Below, piece after piece: positions 1 through 7,688 of a stretch of DNA of 23,398 bases. The notes under the pieces were generated by a model. The model was not told the DNA's origin, searched no databases, and saw nothing but the letters and a program-made list of their open reading frames with translations. How positions within the stretch are numbered: the first letter of the stretch is position 1; the number at the start of each line of letters is the position of its first letter. Source of the DNA: DATGQT01 sp033720695 (GTDB lineage Bacteria > Bacteroidota > Rhodothermia > Rhodothermales > Rubricoccaceae); assembly GCA_033720695.1 (NCBI GenBank), contig JAWWCA010000023.1, forward strand, positions 1 through 23,398. The letters run 5' to 3'. The translations under genes and the position numbers were made by a program.

Positions 1-702
1 GCCGCGGCGCTCGATGCGGGCTGCCGTCGTGCCCATGCTCTGCGGCGTGCGCGACCGGGGCGCTGGGAGGATGGCGACGAGGCGGGCGGCCTGGTTGCGC
101 GTGAGCCGCGCGGCCGAGACGCCGTAGTGGTGCCGCGCTCCGGCCTCGATGCCGAAGACGCCCGGCCCCATCTCGGCGATGTTGAGGTAGAGCGTGAGGA
201 TGCGCTCTTTCGGGAGGATGAGCTCGGCCAGGAGCGTGAGCGGCACCTCCAGCCCCTTCCGGAGGTACGACCGATGCGTCGTGAGGAAGAGGTTCTTGAC
301 GGTCTGCTGCGTGATGGTGGAGGCCCCGCGCATCGGCCGGCCGCGCCGCGCGGCGGCGTCGCGCGCCTGGCGCAGCTCCTCCCAGTCGAACCCCCCGTGG
401 GTGTAGAAGCGGGCGTCCTCGCTGGCCACGGCGGCGTGGCGGACGACTGGCGCCATCGCCTCGGCCTCGATGGGCGCGTAGTGGACATCGGCCCCCGGCG
501 CCCCCCACGACTCCACCCACCGTTGGACCTGCACCGTCGTCACGGGCGGCTGCACGAACCGGTAGGCCGCCAGCAGCAGCGCGCAGCCGACGAGGTACCC
601 GACGACGAGGAGAGCCGCGAAGCGGACGACCCGGAGCAGCCAGCCGAGCGGACCGCGGCGCCGGCGCCGCGTCTCCCCCGGGGTGGTCGTCGGAGCCGCC
701 AT
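1..702 (-). CDS. mtgA: Monofunctional peptidoglycan glycosyltransferase (partial, 3' end outside window)
   Basis: Family GT51 enzyme that polymerises lipid II into glycan strands at the outer face of the inner membrane, without a transpeptidase domain. The visible 234 residues run from an Arg-rich N-terminus (12-16) through one membrane anchor (about 20-48) into the GT51 domain. Visible motifs are SEDARFYTHGGFD (94-106), where Glu95 is the expected catalytic Glu; GASTITQQ (126-133); and RILTLYLNIAEMGPGVFGIE (167-186), typical of the family. The reading frame is open to the window edge, so only the C-terminus is missing. The ATG at 702-700 lies 20 bases after the greA stop, so the two are probably cotranscribed. 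GGGGAGG sits just upstream of the ATG but closer than usual. A bifunctional class A PBP is unlikely given the short N-terminus, but the missing end cannot exclude it. The family assignment is secure. Confidence 0.93.
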   Translation of the reverse strand, partial: MAAPTTTPGETRRRRRGPLGWLLRVVRFAALLVVGYLVGCALLLAAYRFVQPPVTTVQVQRWVESWGAPGADVHYAPIEAEAMAPVVRHAAVASEDARFYTHGGFDWEELRQARDAAARRGRPMRGASTITQQTVKNLFLTTHRSYLRKGLEVPLTLLAELILPKERILTLYLNIAEMGPGVFGIEAGARHHYGVSAARLTRNQAARLVAILPAPRSRTPQSMGTTAARIERRG

Positions 703-722
703 CGGCCTCCCCGTCGGGGCGT

Positions 723-1199
723 CTAGCGTGAGATTTCGAGGATCTCCAGCTTCACCTTCCCGGCGGGCACCTTGATCTCGATCACGTCGCCCTCCTCCTT
801 CCCGAGGAGCCCCTTCCCGATGGGGCTGCTCACCGAGATCTTGCCCGCGGCGAAGTCGGCCTCCTCGGCCGAGACGAGGATGTAGGTCTGCTCCTTGCCC
901 GCCTTGTGGTTCTTCACGCGGACGGTGGAGAGGATGCGCGCGCGGGAGGCATCGACGGCGTCCTCGTCCACGACGCGGGCGTTGGCGAGGGTCTCCTCCA
1001 GCTTGGCGATGCGGGCCTCGAGGTGGCCCTGGGCCTCCTTGGCGGCGTCGTACTCGGCGTTCTCCGAGAGGTCGCCCTGCGCCCGCGCTTCGGCGATGGC
1101 GTCGGCGATCTCCTGGCGCTCCACGGTGCGGGCGCGCTGGAGCTCGTCCTTGAGCTTCTGGAGGCCTTCGGCGGTGAGGTAGGTGGTCTGGGTGCTCAT
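723..1199 (-). CDS. greA: Transcription elongation factor GreA
   Basis: GreA enters the secondary channel of RNA polymerase and stimulates cleavage of backtracked RNA. The protein is 158 residues from the ATG at 1199, the usual GreA length. An ATG 33 bases further upstream would add an unconserved MSHGPSPTPFD and was not chosen. The N-terminal half is a coiled coil whose tip carries GDLSENAEYDAAKEAQ, with the acidic Asp and Glu that hold the catalytic metal. The C-terminal half is the FKBP-like domain, with VSSPIGKGLLGKEEGD and a final LEILEI strand. The gene precedes mtgA on the same strand with a 20-base gap. A good TAnnTTTG promoter box lies about 85 bases upstream. GreB is less likely because of the length and the GreA-type tip. 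Confidence 0.96.
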   Translation of the reverse strand: MSTQTTYLTAEGLQKLKDELQRARTVERQEIADAIAEARAQGDLSENAEYDAAKEAQGHLEARIAKLEETLANARVVDEDAVDASRARILSTVRVKNHKAGKEQTYILVSAEEADFAAGKISVSSPIGKGLLGKEEGDVIEIKVPAGKVKLEILEISR

Positions 1200-1281
1200 G
1201 TCGAACGGCGTCGGGGAGGGCCCATGCGACAAAAAAACGCCACGTCCCGACGGGTCGGGATGCGCGGCGAGCGGCGTGGAC

Positions 1282-1289
1282 CAAATATA
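1282..1289 (-). promoter_or_regulatory. Putative -7 promoter box for greA-mtgA (TATATTTG)
   Basis: On the minus strand this reads TATATTTG, an exact match to the TAnnTTTG -7 element described for Bacteroidota primary sigma factor. It sits about 83 bases before the greA ATG in an A/T island within very GC-rich sequence. I do not see a clear -33 TTG at the expected distance. The element is seen directly; its function is inferred. Confidence 0.5.
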
Positions 1290-1339
1290 CGCACGGGCAC
1301 GGCCGTCTGCACCGCGCCCACACAGGCGGGGGCGCTCGC

Positions 1340-2113
1340 CTACCAGCTCGCGTCGGCGCGAGGGGGGGGCGGGGGCAGCGCCGCCGGCCGCACGCTCCGC
1401 GGCTCGTCGCTCCGCCGGGGCGGGGAGAGCCCCGCCGTCAAGGCGCCGGGCGGGACGAACCGCCGGGGGTCGTCGAGGACGCGCCGCGCCGTCCAGTAGT
1501 GCCGCTCGTAGTACCCCTCGTCGAGGCGGGAGACGATGACGCCGTTGGACGAGGAGGCATGGATGAAAGCGCCGTCGCCGAGGTAGACGCCGACGTGGCG
1601 GGTGCCGCGGCGGCGGAAGAAGACGAGGTCGCCCGGCAGGAGCGCCTCCTTCTCGACGGGGCGGCCCTCCGCGACCTGCGTGGCCGTCGAGCGCGTGAGC
1701 TCAAGGCCGAGCGCCTCGCGGAGGAGGGCGCGGGTGAACCCCGAGCAGTCGATCCCACGCTCGCTTTCGCCTCCGTATCGGTAGGGCGTCCCCAGCCAGT
1801 CGGTGCCGGCTGTGCGGAGGTGGCGGCTGAGCGCTGCAGCTCCGGCAAGAATGGGCGCCTCGACGCGGACCTCCGGGGATCCCTCGGCGTCGCGTCGGAC
1901 GGGCCCGGCCTCGTCGCGCGGGACGGGCGCGGCGGCAGGAGCCGGGAGCGCGGCGGCAGGGGTGGGTTGGGCCGGTGGGCTGCTCCAGGCCGGCGCCGGG
2001 CCGGGGACGACGTCTTGGAGGGGGTTGAGGGCGCCGCAGCCGCTCAGGAGCGCGGCGGCCACGAGGAGCGGGAAGACGGGACGAGGGGCGTGCGCAACGG
2101 GGGCCAGGCGCAT
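1340..2113 (-). CDS. NlpC/P60 family cell-wall peptidase, lipoprotein
   Basis: A predicted secreted cysteine peptidase of 257 residues that would cut peptidoglycan stem peptides. The N-terminus is a lipoprotein signal: a hydrophobic stretch ends in the lipobox LLSGC with Cys26 as the lipidation site. This is why the ATG at 2113 was chosen over longer versions of the frame. A Pro/Ala-rich linker (about 30-80) leads to the NlpC/P60 domain (about 95-215). GIDCSGFTRALL holds the catalytic Cys123, TRHVGVYLGDG holds His173, and FIHAS holds His185 as the likely third residue. TPYRYGGESERGIDCSGF is the classic family signature. The C-terminal 40 residues are Pro/Arg-rich and likely disordered. It is transcribed in the same direction as greA but separated by 140 bases, with its own promoter-like box. 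Substrate specificity (Spr/MepS-like or another type) cannot be told. Confidence 0.92.
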   Translation of the reverse strand: MRLAPVAHAPRPVFPLLVAAALLSGCGALNPLQDVVPGPAPAWSSPPAQPTPAAALPAPAAAPVPRDEAGPVRRDAEGSPEVRVEAPILAGAAALSRHLRTAGTDWLGTPYRYGGESERGIDCSGFTRALLREALGLELTRSTATQVAEGRPVEKEALLPGDLVFFRRRGTRHVGVYLGDGAFIHASSSNGVIVSRLDEGYYERHYWTARRVLDDPRRFVPPGALTAGLSPPRRSDEPRSVRPAALPPPPPRADASW

Positions 2114-2137
2114 GAGGGACGGGGGGTGGTGGACGCT

Positions 2138-2145
2138 GAAAGATA
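2138..2145 (-). promoter_or_regulatory. Putative -7 promoter box for the NlpC/P60 gene (TATCTTTC)
   Basis: The minus strand reads TATCTTTC, one mismatch from TAnnTTTG, about 25 bases before the ATG at 2113. A T-rich run (GCGTTTTC) lies just upstream. The spacing would give a short leader, in line with the absence of a Shine-Dalgarno. Function is inferred. Confidence 0.4.
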
Positions 2146-2326
2146 CCGGCGGCCTCCGAAAACGCCAGGAAATCCCTGATGAACGGCCGTATTGGGTGGC
2201 GCGGAGAGCGATCGGGGGAGAAGGGAGGGGAACTCTGCCGGGGGTGGACGATACTGCGCGGGCGTTCGGAACCGGCCCACGCGCGCCGTCCGAGTGCCCC
2301 CGTGCGTTCATTCACCCCCCGATCTC

Positions 2327-2848
2327 ATGCCGTACCCCGAACCCCTGGTCGCGCCGATGCGCGAAGAGCTCGTCCGCCTCGGCGTCGAGGAGCTCAAAAC
2401 GGCTGAGGCCGTCGATCACGCCCTGGAGGCCGCGGCCGAGGGCACGACGCTCGCCATCGTCAACTCGGTGTGCGGGTGCGCCGCCGCGAACGCCCGCCCG
2501 GCCGTCGCGCTCGTCCGCCACACAGAGCCCCAGCCCGACCGCTACGTCACCGTCTTCGCGGGCCAGGACCTCGAGGCGACGGCTCGTCTCCGCGAGCACC
2601 TCGCGGGCATCCCGCCGTCGTCGCCGTTCATGGCCCTGCTCAAGGACGGGGATCCGGTGTTCATCCTCGAGCGCCGCCACATCGAGGGCCGGAGCGCGAG
2701 TGCGATCGCGCAAGTCCTCACCGCGGCCTTCGCGACGTACTGCGGCACCGACGCCGCCGAGCCGGCCGATGGCCCCGAGCGCCCCGAGACGGGCGCCCGA
2801 CCCGAGGCCCGCGCCGACCTCCCGCCGTCCTTCCGCTCGATCCTCTGA
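2327..2848 (+). CDS. Bacilliredoxin, BrxA/BrxB (YphP/YqiW) family
   Basis: A thioredoxin-fold protein of the YphP/YqiW family. In Bacillus these proteins remove bacillithiol from mixed disulfides on proteins; here the thiol partner is unknown. The start MPYPEPLVAPMREEL at the ATG at 2327 matches the family N-terminus, so longer upstream versions of the frame were rejected. AIVNSVCGCAAANARPA carries the family CGC motif (Cys49 and Cys51). The protein has 173 residues against about 145 for the Bacillus proteins; the extra roughly 30 residues are a Pro/Glu/Arg-rich tail ending PPSFRSIL. There is no Shine-Dalgarno. It is divergent from the NlpC/P60 gene and convergent with the flippase gene, so it is probably a single-gene transcript. 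The family call is firm; the thiol chemistry in this organism is not known. Confidence 0.93.
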   Translation: MPYPEPLVAPMREELVRLGVEELKTAEAVDHALEAAAEGTTLAIVNSVCGCAAANARPAVALVRHTEPQPDRYVTVFAGQDLEATARLREHLAGIPPSSPFMALLKDGDPVFILERRHIEGRSASAIAQVLTAAFATYCGTDAAEPADGPERPETGARPEARADLPPSFRSIL

Positions 2849-2866
2849 CGAACCGGCCGGACCGTG

Positions 2867-2901
2867 ACCGCCGACCGTGGCCGCGCGCTACGGTCGGCGG
2901 T
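2867..2901. terminator. Hairpin between convergent bacilliredoxin and flippase genes
   Basis: A perfect 12-base inverted repeat (ACCGCCGACCGT and its complement at 2890-2901) with an 11-base loop. It lies right after the bacilliredoxin stop and overlaps the last codons and stop of the flippase gene on the other strand. Being symmetric, it could end transcription from both sides. It has almost no T-run (TGTTG on the plus side), so intrinsic termination is likely but not assured. Confidence 0.5.
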
Positions 2902-4390
2902 GTTGCGTAGTCGTGGCCCGGCGGTCGGCCCAGGCGGCGGCGGCGAGGTAGGCGAGGGCGCCCGCGCCGAGGGCGGCCACGAGCGGGAGCGGCTCGCGCG
3001 TCAGGGCGAGCGTCCCCAGGGCCGGGCCGAGGGCCGGGAGCGCGTAGAGGAGGTGCCGCCCGAGGTCGGCCGCCGCGGCGCGAACGGAGGCGCCGGCGAG
3101 GCGGAGCATCCAGCCGATCTGCACGAGGCGGGTCAGCGTCCCGGCCGCGCCCACGGCGCCGACGGCGAGCCGGGCGTCGCCGCCCCCGGCCGCGACGGCG
3201 AGGGCGGCCACGAGCGCGAGGAGCTGCACGACGCTGAACCCGAACGCGGCGCCGAGGCGCTCGGTGATGTCGAAGACGCGGGTGAGCGGCGAGGCCACGG
3301 CCGAGACGAACAGCCACGGGGCCAGGAGACGGGCGTAGACGCCGGCCTCCTCCCACGCCGCGCCGAACACGAACGCGAAGAGGGAGGGCCCGGCCAGGGC
3401 CGCCGCCGCCATCGGGAAGAGCGAGACGGCCACGAGACGGCGGTGCACCTGACGCGTCAGCGGGCCGAGGCCGCCCTGCCGGCGGGCCTCGGCCGCCCGC
3501 ACCATGAACACGCGGCCGACGGCCCCCGTCACCACGCCCACGGGCATGGCCAGCGTGCCGAAGGCGATGCCGAAGAAGCCCACCGTCGCGTCGCCGAAGA
3601 AGGCGGCGAGCAGGAAGACGGGCGCCCGCGCCGAGAGCAGGTTGAAAAAGACGGCGGGGGCGGAGAAGAGGGGGAACCGCCGGTAGCGCCGGGCCAGCGG
3701 GCGCACCACCGATCGCCTCGCCGACGACCGCAGGACGGCTCCGTCGCGGAGCACCAGCGGGACGGCGACGACCAGGAGGAACGCGCCGAACCCGACGGCC
3801 GCCCCCTCCACGAGCCCCAGCGCGCCCGCGCCGAGGAGGCCGGCCCCCACCTGGAATCCGACGACGGCCAGGCTCTGCACCACGCGCCCGGCCGCCGCCA
3901 GCCGGAACCGGTCGAACCGCGTGTGCCACGACTCGATGGACTGGCCCCACGCCAGCGTGAGCACGCCCGCCGGGACGAGGAGCAGGGCGGGGGCCAGGTT
4001 CGGGCTCTTGAGGAGCGCCGCCCACCCATCGCGCCAGATGACGAGGCCCAGCGTCAGGAGCGTGACCGCCGTCGCGGCGCCGAGGGCGAGCAGGAGGAGG
4101 CCCGCGGCGTCGCGACGGGCGGCGGGCAGCATCTGCGCGTCGTCGTAGCGGCCTGTGGCAAGGAGGCCGAGGAGCGAGACGATCGTGATGAACAGCGTCA
4201 GGACGCCGAACTCCTCGGGCGTGTAGAGCCGGGTGAGGAGGGGGCGCGCGGCAAACGTGAACGCCTGCGCCACCACGACCCCGCTGACGAGCGTCAGCAC
4301 CGGCCGGAAGAAGCCGCCGCTGAGGCGGGCGCCGACCCAGCGGCGGGCACGGCGCATCCGGGCGCGGGCGGTGAGGAGGGGGCCGGGCAT
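2888..4390 (-). CDS. Wzx-like polysaccharide flippase (MOP superfamily)
   Basis: An integral membrane protein of 500 residues, mostly hydrophobic segments joined by short Arg-rich loops, as in polysaccharide biosynthesis flippases that move lipid-linked sugars across the inner membrane. The segment LTLVSGVVVAQAFTFAARPL followed by LTRLYTPEEFGVLTLF near the N-terminus is typical of the family: the first helix, then RLYTPEEFG. The chosen ATG (4390) shares one base with the stop of the upstream gene (TGATG), which implies translational coupling; a later Met at residue 12 is possible. It is the last gene of a four-gene minus-strand unit and ends inside a terminator-like hairpin. The transported molecule is unknown. 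O-antigen, exopolysaccharide or teichuronate-type flippases are all possible. Confidence 0.85.
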   Translation of the reverse strand: MPGPLLTARARMRRARRWVGARLSGGFFRPVLTLVSGVVVAQAFTFAARPLLTRLYTPEEFGVLTLFITIVSLLGLLATGRYDDAQMLPAARRDAAGLLLLALGAATAVTLLTLGLVIWRDGWAALLKSPNLAPALLLVPAGVLTLAWGQSIESWHTRFDRFRLAAAGRVVQSLAVVGFQVGAGLLGAGALGLVEGAAVGFGAFLLVVAVPLVLRDGAVLRSSARRSVVRPLARRYRRFPLFSAPAVFFNLLSARAPVFLLAAFFGDATVGFFGIAFGTLAMPVGVVTGAVGRVFMVRAAEARRQGGLGPLTRQVHRRLVAVSLFPMAAAALAGPSLFAFVFGAAWEEAGVYARLLAPWLFVSAVASPLTRVFDITERLGAAFGFSVVQLLALVAALAVAAGGGDARLAVGAVGAAGTLTRLVQIGWMLRLAGASVRAAAADLGRHLLYALPALGPALGTLALTREPLPLVAALGAGALAYLAAAAWADRRATTTQHRRP

Positions 4391-5994
4391 CAGCGGAGAC
4401 GGTAGACCGCCCAGTCCCCGGAGCGGACAGCGGGCGCGCCCAGCGGCGGCGAAGCGGTCGCACGGAGATCGACGAGCGCGTAATCCGCGGCGAACCGGTC
4501 GGCCAGCGCCTGCCAGCCGGTGGCGTCGTGGGCGGCGTAGGCGCGGTCGAGCGCCTCCTGGAACCCCCGCCCGGCCTCCGGGACCTCCAGGGGGGCCACG
4601 GCCAGCATCCGCGCCAGCCACACCTCGATCCCTCGCGGTTGAAACGGCGTGGGCTTGAAGTTGACGACGACGCTGCGCCGGGCCCTCGTCCGAAACGTCG
4701 TGTTCGTCGGGGGGATCAGGAAGAGGGCGTCGCGGGGCGTGTGGTGGCGCGCCCACGCCTCGACGCGTCCGAGGTCGGTGGCGGCGTGCTGCACCGGCTC
4801 GTAGCGGTCGGCAGCGGGGCCGAGGCCGGCGGCGACGGCGGCCCCCGTGAGCAGGAGCGCCGAGAGGACCCCGCCGAGCGTCCACCGCGACCCCAGCATG
4901 GCTGCGCCCACTCGCCGCCATCGCTCGGGCAGCGCCATCGCCGCCCATGCTCCCAGCAGGAGGGCGAAGAGCGTCGTGGCCCAGACCGTCAGCTTGAAGA
5001 ACTGCAGCTGGGCCACGAACAACACAGGCATGACCTCGGTGAAGACGACGGCGATCCCGCACAGACCCGCCACAACGGCCAGGGCGCGGACGAGGAAACG
5101 GTCGTGCCGGAGGCGCCCGGACCGCCGCAGGGCCCACAACGCGCCCAGCCCCGCGACGGTGAGAACGCCGAACCGGGCATAGTGCGAGAGGGCGAACGCA
5201 CTCGGGAGGAGGTGGTGGGGGACGCGGAGGCGGGCCACGGCGTGGAAGCCCGAGACGCCCGGGACGGTCGGACCCGCCAGCGGGGCGGCGAGGACGGCGG
5301 GCAGGGCGAGAGGCGCAGCCACGACGGCGGCCACGACGCCGAAGAGGACGGCCCGACCGGCTGCGGCCCGAGAGCGCGACCGCGCCGCCTGCCACAGCCC
5401 TACAACCCCGAGGAGCGCCGCGGCGTGCGCGGCGGCCAGCAGGTGGAACCACGCCGCCGCGCCGAGGAGGAGCGCTGGGACGACGCGCTCGCCCTCGATG
5501 AACCGGCGGGCCGCCGGCAGCGCCAGGGCCCACGCGAGGCTCTCGGGCAAGAGCCGGGTATAGACGAGGGCGTTCCCGCCCAGCGTCCACCCCGGTAGCC
5601 CCACCACCGCGAGGAAGGCGCCAAGCGCCGCCCCCAGCCGGTCTGGGACGAGCGAATACGCGAGGCGATACGCCCCCCAGGCCACGGCGAACAGCACGAG
5701 CACGTGCCCCGCCGTCGCCGCGGCCTCCAGCGGCACCACGCGGGCCGCCGCGGCGAGCCCCTCCACGAACGCCGTCCGCACCGTCACCGCCCCGGCCTGG
5801 CTCTCGATGAACCAGTCCCGCGCATACAGGGCTGGGTCCAGGCGGTGCAGCACCTGGGGGAGCATCTCGTCCTGGTCGCTGCTGCCGTAGCCGAGGCCTC
5901 GGACCCAGAAGTGAGCCACGACGAGAGCGAGGGGAACGGCGAGCGGCGGCCGGCCCCCGTCTGCGACGACGGCGGGGGGTGCCGTACGGCTCAT
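4390..5994 (-). CDS. Multi-pass membrane protein, GT-C-like (possible DUF6798)
   Basis: A 534-residue protein with about ten hydrophobic segments and a soluble C-terminal part (from about residue 405). After the first membrane segment comes an acidic loop, SSDQDEMLPQVLHRLDPALY (38-57), the place where GT-C glycosyltransferases keep their catalytic acidic residues. The C-terminal part has DALFLIPP and FRTRARRSVVVNFKPTPF, a pattern I associate with membrane proteins annotated DUF6798; that recollection could not be checked. The gene overlaps the upstream methyltransferase by four bases (ATGA) and the downstream flippase by one, so all are translated together. A role in transferring sugars from a polyprenyl carrier, or another step of glycan assembly, is inferred from topology and neighbours. 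No sugar donor can be named. Confidence 0.68.
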   Translation of the reverse strand: MSRTAPPAVVADGGRPPLAVPLALVVAHFWVRGLGYGSSDQDEMLPQVLHRLDPALYARDWFIESQAGAVTVRTAFVEGLAAAARVVPLEAAATAGHVLVLFAVAWGAYRLAYSLVPDRLGAALGAFLAVVGLPGWTLGGNALVYTRLLPESLAWALALPAARRFIEGERVVPALLLGAAAWFHLLAAAHAAALLGVVGLWQAARSRSRAAAGRAVLFGVVAAVVAAPLALPAVLAAPLAGPTVPGVSGFHAVARLRVPHHLLPSAFALSHYARFGVLTVAGLGALWALRRSGRLRHDRFLVRALAVVAGLCGIAVVFTEVMPVLFVAQLQFFKLTVWATTLFALLLGAWAAMALPERWRRVGAAMLGSRWTLGGVLSALLLTGAAVAAGLGPAADRYEPVQHAATDLGRVEAWARHHTPRDALFLIPPTNTTFRTRARRSVVVNFKPTPFQPRGIEVWLARMLAVAPLEVPEAGRGFQEALDRAYAAHDATGWQALADRFAADYALVDLRATASPPLGAPAVRSGDWAVYRLR

Positions 5995-6674
5995 CCGCCT
6001 TCTCGGTCGAACCGGTAGTCGAACCGGTAGTGAGCGTAGAGGAAGTCGTCGGGCTGGGAGAGCGGGGTCCCTCGCAGGCCCAGCCCGCGCCCCAGGCGGT
6101 CGAGCTCACGTCGGCTCCAGAACTTGCCCATGGGGTTGGTGCCGCGGAGGGTGGCGAGGCGGGCGCGGAGGCGGGACCGGGGTGTGGTGTAGAAAGCGCC
6201 CCAGCGGGCGCGGTCCGGGACGTCGCCGAGGAGGAGCACGCCGCCGGGGGCGAGGCGGTTGGCCATCTCGCGCAGGGCCTGCTCGCCCTTCCGGTAGGTG
6301 TCGAAGTACTGGAACGAGAAGTAGCACACGACGCGGTCGAACGGCTCGTCCACGGTGTCGCCGAGGCGGAGGGCGTCGGCCACGACGAACGTGGCGTTGG
6401 GGACGTCGCGCTTCCGGGCCTCGGCGATCTGGACGGGCGAGAAGTCGGCGCCAGTGACGCGGGCGCAGCGGGCGGCGAGGCGCTCGGTCAGGAGCCCGTT
6501 GCCGCAGCACACGTCGAGGAGCGTGTGCTCGGCGCGGAGGTCGAGCTTCGCCGCCACGTCGTCGGCGATGCGGTCGAGGAGCTCGTCGGAGACGGGGGCG
6601 TCGGCGCGGCGGCCCACCTGCTGGTGGGCGTCCGGCGTCTCGCCGAGGCGGTCCCAGAACGTCTGCCAGTCCAT
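5991..6674 (-). CDS. Class I SAM-dependent methyltransferase
   Basis: A 227-residue Rossmann-type methyltransferase. Motif I is TLLDVCCGNGLL (51-62), which binds S-adenosylmethionine. TGADFSPVQIAEAR follows as the acidic motif II region, then VVADALRLGD, and FDRVVCYFSFQYFD as the post-motif loop. The whole layout matches the Methyltransf_11/25 type. The C-terminal 60 residues (GRGLGLRGTPLSQPDDFLYAHYRFD) are less conserved and may contact substrate. The ATG at 6674 follows the FemAB-like stop by seven bases, and the stop overlaps the next ATG, so it is the second gene of the operon. A sugar or lipid substrate is suggested by neighbours only. Confidence 0.88.
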   Translation of the reverse strand: MDWQTFWDRLGETPDAHQQVGRRADAPVSDELLDRIADDVAAKLDLRAEHTLLDVCCGNGLLTERLAARCARVTGADFSPVQIAEARKRDVPNATFVVADALRLGDTVDEPFDRVVCYFSFQYFDTYRKGEQALREMANRLAPGGVLLLGDVPDRARWGAFYTTPRSRLRARLATLRGTNPMGKFWSRRELDRLGRGLGLRGTPLSQPDDFLYAHYRFDYRFDREGG

Positions 6675-6681
6675 GACGGGG

Positions 6682-7635
6682 TCAGGTGCCGCGGAGGGCG
6701 TGGAGGAGGCGGAGGGCTGGGCGCCGGTGGACGGCGCGGGGGGCGAGCACGAGCCGGGGGCCGAACCGCCGCTTGAACTCGGCGATCGACGGCGTATTCG
6801 CCCCGACGAAGTCGAAGGAGAGGAAGCCGTCGGCGCGGAGGCGGGGGAGGAGCGCGGCCAGGAGGACGGTCATGGCTGGGCCCGGCCGGCTCCCGGCGAT
6901 CCAGTAGTGGGCCGTCCGCCCGTCGTGGGCGAGGACGACGGCGGCCTCGACCGCGCCGGTCTCGCTCGACCGTGCGGCCATCGTCCGCGCGAGGCCGTCG
7001 ATGCAGAACCGGCGGGCGAGGCGGCGGACGGCGTCGCCGTCCAGGCCGAGGGCCTCGCCGTGGCGCGCGTAGCTCTGCTCCATCAGCGCGACGGCCGCCT
7101 CCGCGAGCCGGTCGTCCTCCTCGATCCGGTAGTCGTCGCCCGACCCCCGGGCCCGCCGCCGCGCCGAGGCCGACCACCCGGCGAGACCGTCGGTCGCGGC
7201 GAGGTCGAGGAGGTAGGTGTAGCGCGGGGTCACGGTCCAGCCGCCCCACACGAGCGGGCGGAGGTCGCCGAGCGACGGGTGGAGGAGGAGGGAGGCCTGC
7301 GCGTAGCGCTCGGCGAGGAAGAGGAGGAGGGCGTCGAGCGGCGAGCGGCGGGCGTGGACGAGGGGCTCGGCGAGTGGCTCGGCCAGGAGTGGCGAGACGA
7401 CGGGCGCGAGGGGCGGGAGAGCCGCCACCCGAACCGGCCCCCGCGTCTTCTCGAAGACGGGCACGGCCGCCGCGAGGTCGTCGCCCTCCCCGACGGCGGC
7501 GACGCAGGCCGTCAGCCCGAAGGCGTCGGCGAGGGCGCGGACGGCGGCGGGGTGCGCGAAGACGGTCCGCTGCGGGCTGGCCGTCCACAGCCGGGCGTAG
7601 GCGGGGTCGTCGGGGGCGAGGAGGCGGGGGGACAG
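6682..7635 (-). CDS. FemAB/GNAT-like acyltransferase (BioF2-like), uncertain non-AUG start
   Basis: A protein of the double-GNAT-fold FemAB-like group, often found in exopolysaccharide clusters. The C-terminal signature is LSFDFVGANTPSIAEFKRRF, with EAAVVLAHDGRTAHYWIAGS before it. Homologous-looking N-terminal sequence (PAYARLWTASPQRTVFAHPA, then VRALADAFGL) lies upstream of the first in-frame ATG/GTG/TTG, which is a GTG at 7464. The frame is open further back to a stop near 7717 but holds no ATG, GTG or TTG there; the best-placed codon is CTG at 7635, giving 317 residues. I annotate from that CTG; the GTG version would be 260 residues and lack the N-terminal part. It is the first gene of the four-gene operon, with seven bases to the methyltransferase. 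The donor (acyl-CoA or aminoacyl-tRNA) is unknown. Confidence 0.75.
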   Translation of the reverse strand: MSPRLLAPDDPAYARLWTASPQRTVFAHPAAVRALADAFGLTACVAAVGEGDDLAAAVPVFEKTRGPVRVAALPPLAPVVSPLLAEPLAEPLVHARRSPLDALLLFLAERYAQASLLLHPSLGDLRPLVWGGWTVTPRYTYLLDLAATDGLAGWSASARRRARGSGDDYRIEEDDRLAEAAVALMEQSYARHGEALGLDGDAVRRLARRFCIDGLARTMAARSSETGAVEAAVVLAHDGRTAHYWIAGSRPGPAMTVLLAALLPRLRADGFLSFDFVGANTPSIAEFKRRFGPRLVLAPRAVHRRPALRLLHALRGT

Positions 7636-7647
7636 GGGCGGCGGCGC

Positions 7648-7666
7648 TAGCTTGCGGCGGAAGGTA
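7648..7666. promoter_or_regulatory. Interleaved divergent promoter boxes (TAGCTTGC plus, TACCTTCC minus)
   Basis: Between the FemAB-like and sulfotransferase genes, the plus strand has TAGCTTGC (7648-7655) and the minus strand TACCTTCC (7666-7659). Both keep the TAnnTT core of the Bacteroidota -7 box. They would give leaders of roughly 20-30 bases for the two divergent genes. On the minus side this fits translation starting at or downstream of the CTG at 7635. Function is inferred from weak motifs. Confidence 0.25.
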
Positions 7667-7688
7667 ACCCCGGCCCCGCCTCGCCCCG

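Noticed and set aside
2718..4463. Long open frames over the flippase gene on both strands (about 580 and 510 residues)
   Set aside because: They are Arg/Pro/Gly-rich shadow frames typical of GC-rich DNA; the flippase frame has clear membrane segments and family sequence.
4391..6109. Upstream extension of the flippase frame to about 1073 residues
   Set aside because: The added part is low-complexity Arg/Pro sequence overlapping the well-supported membrane protein and methyltransferase genes in another frame; the TGATG junction gives the natural start.
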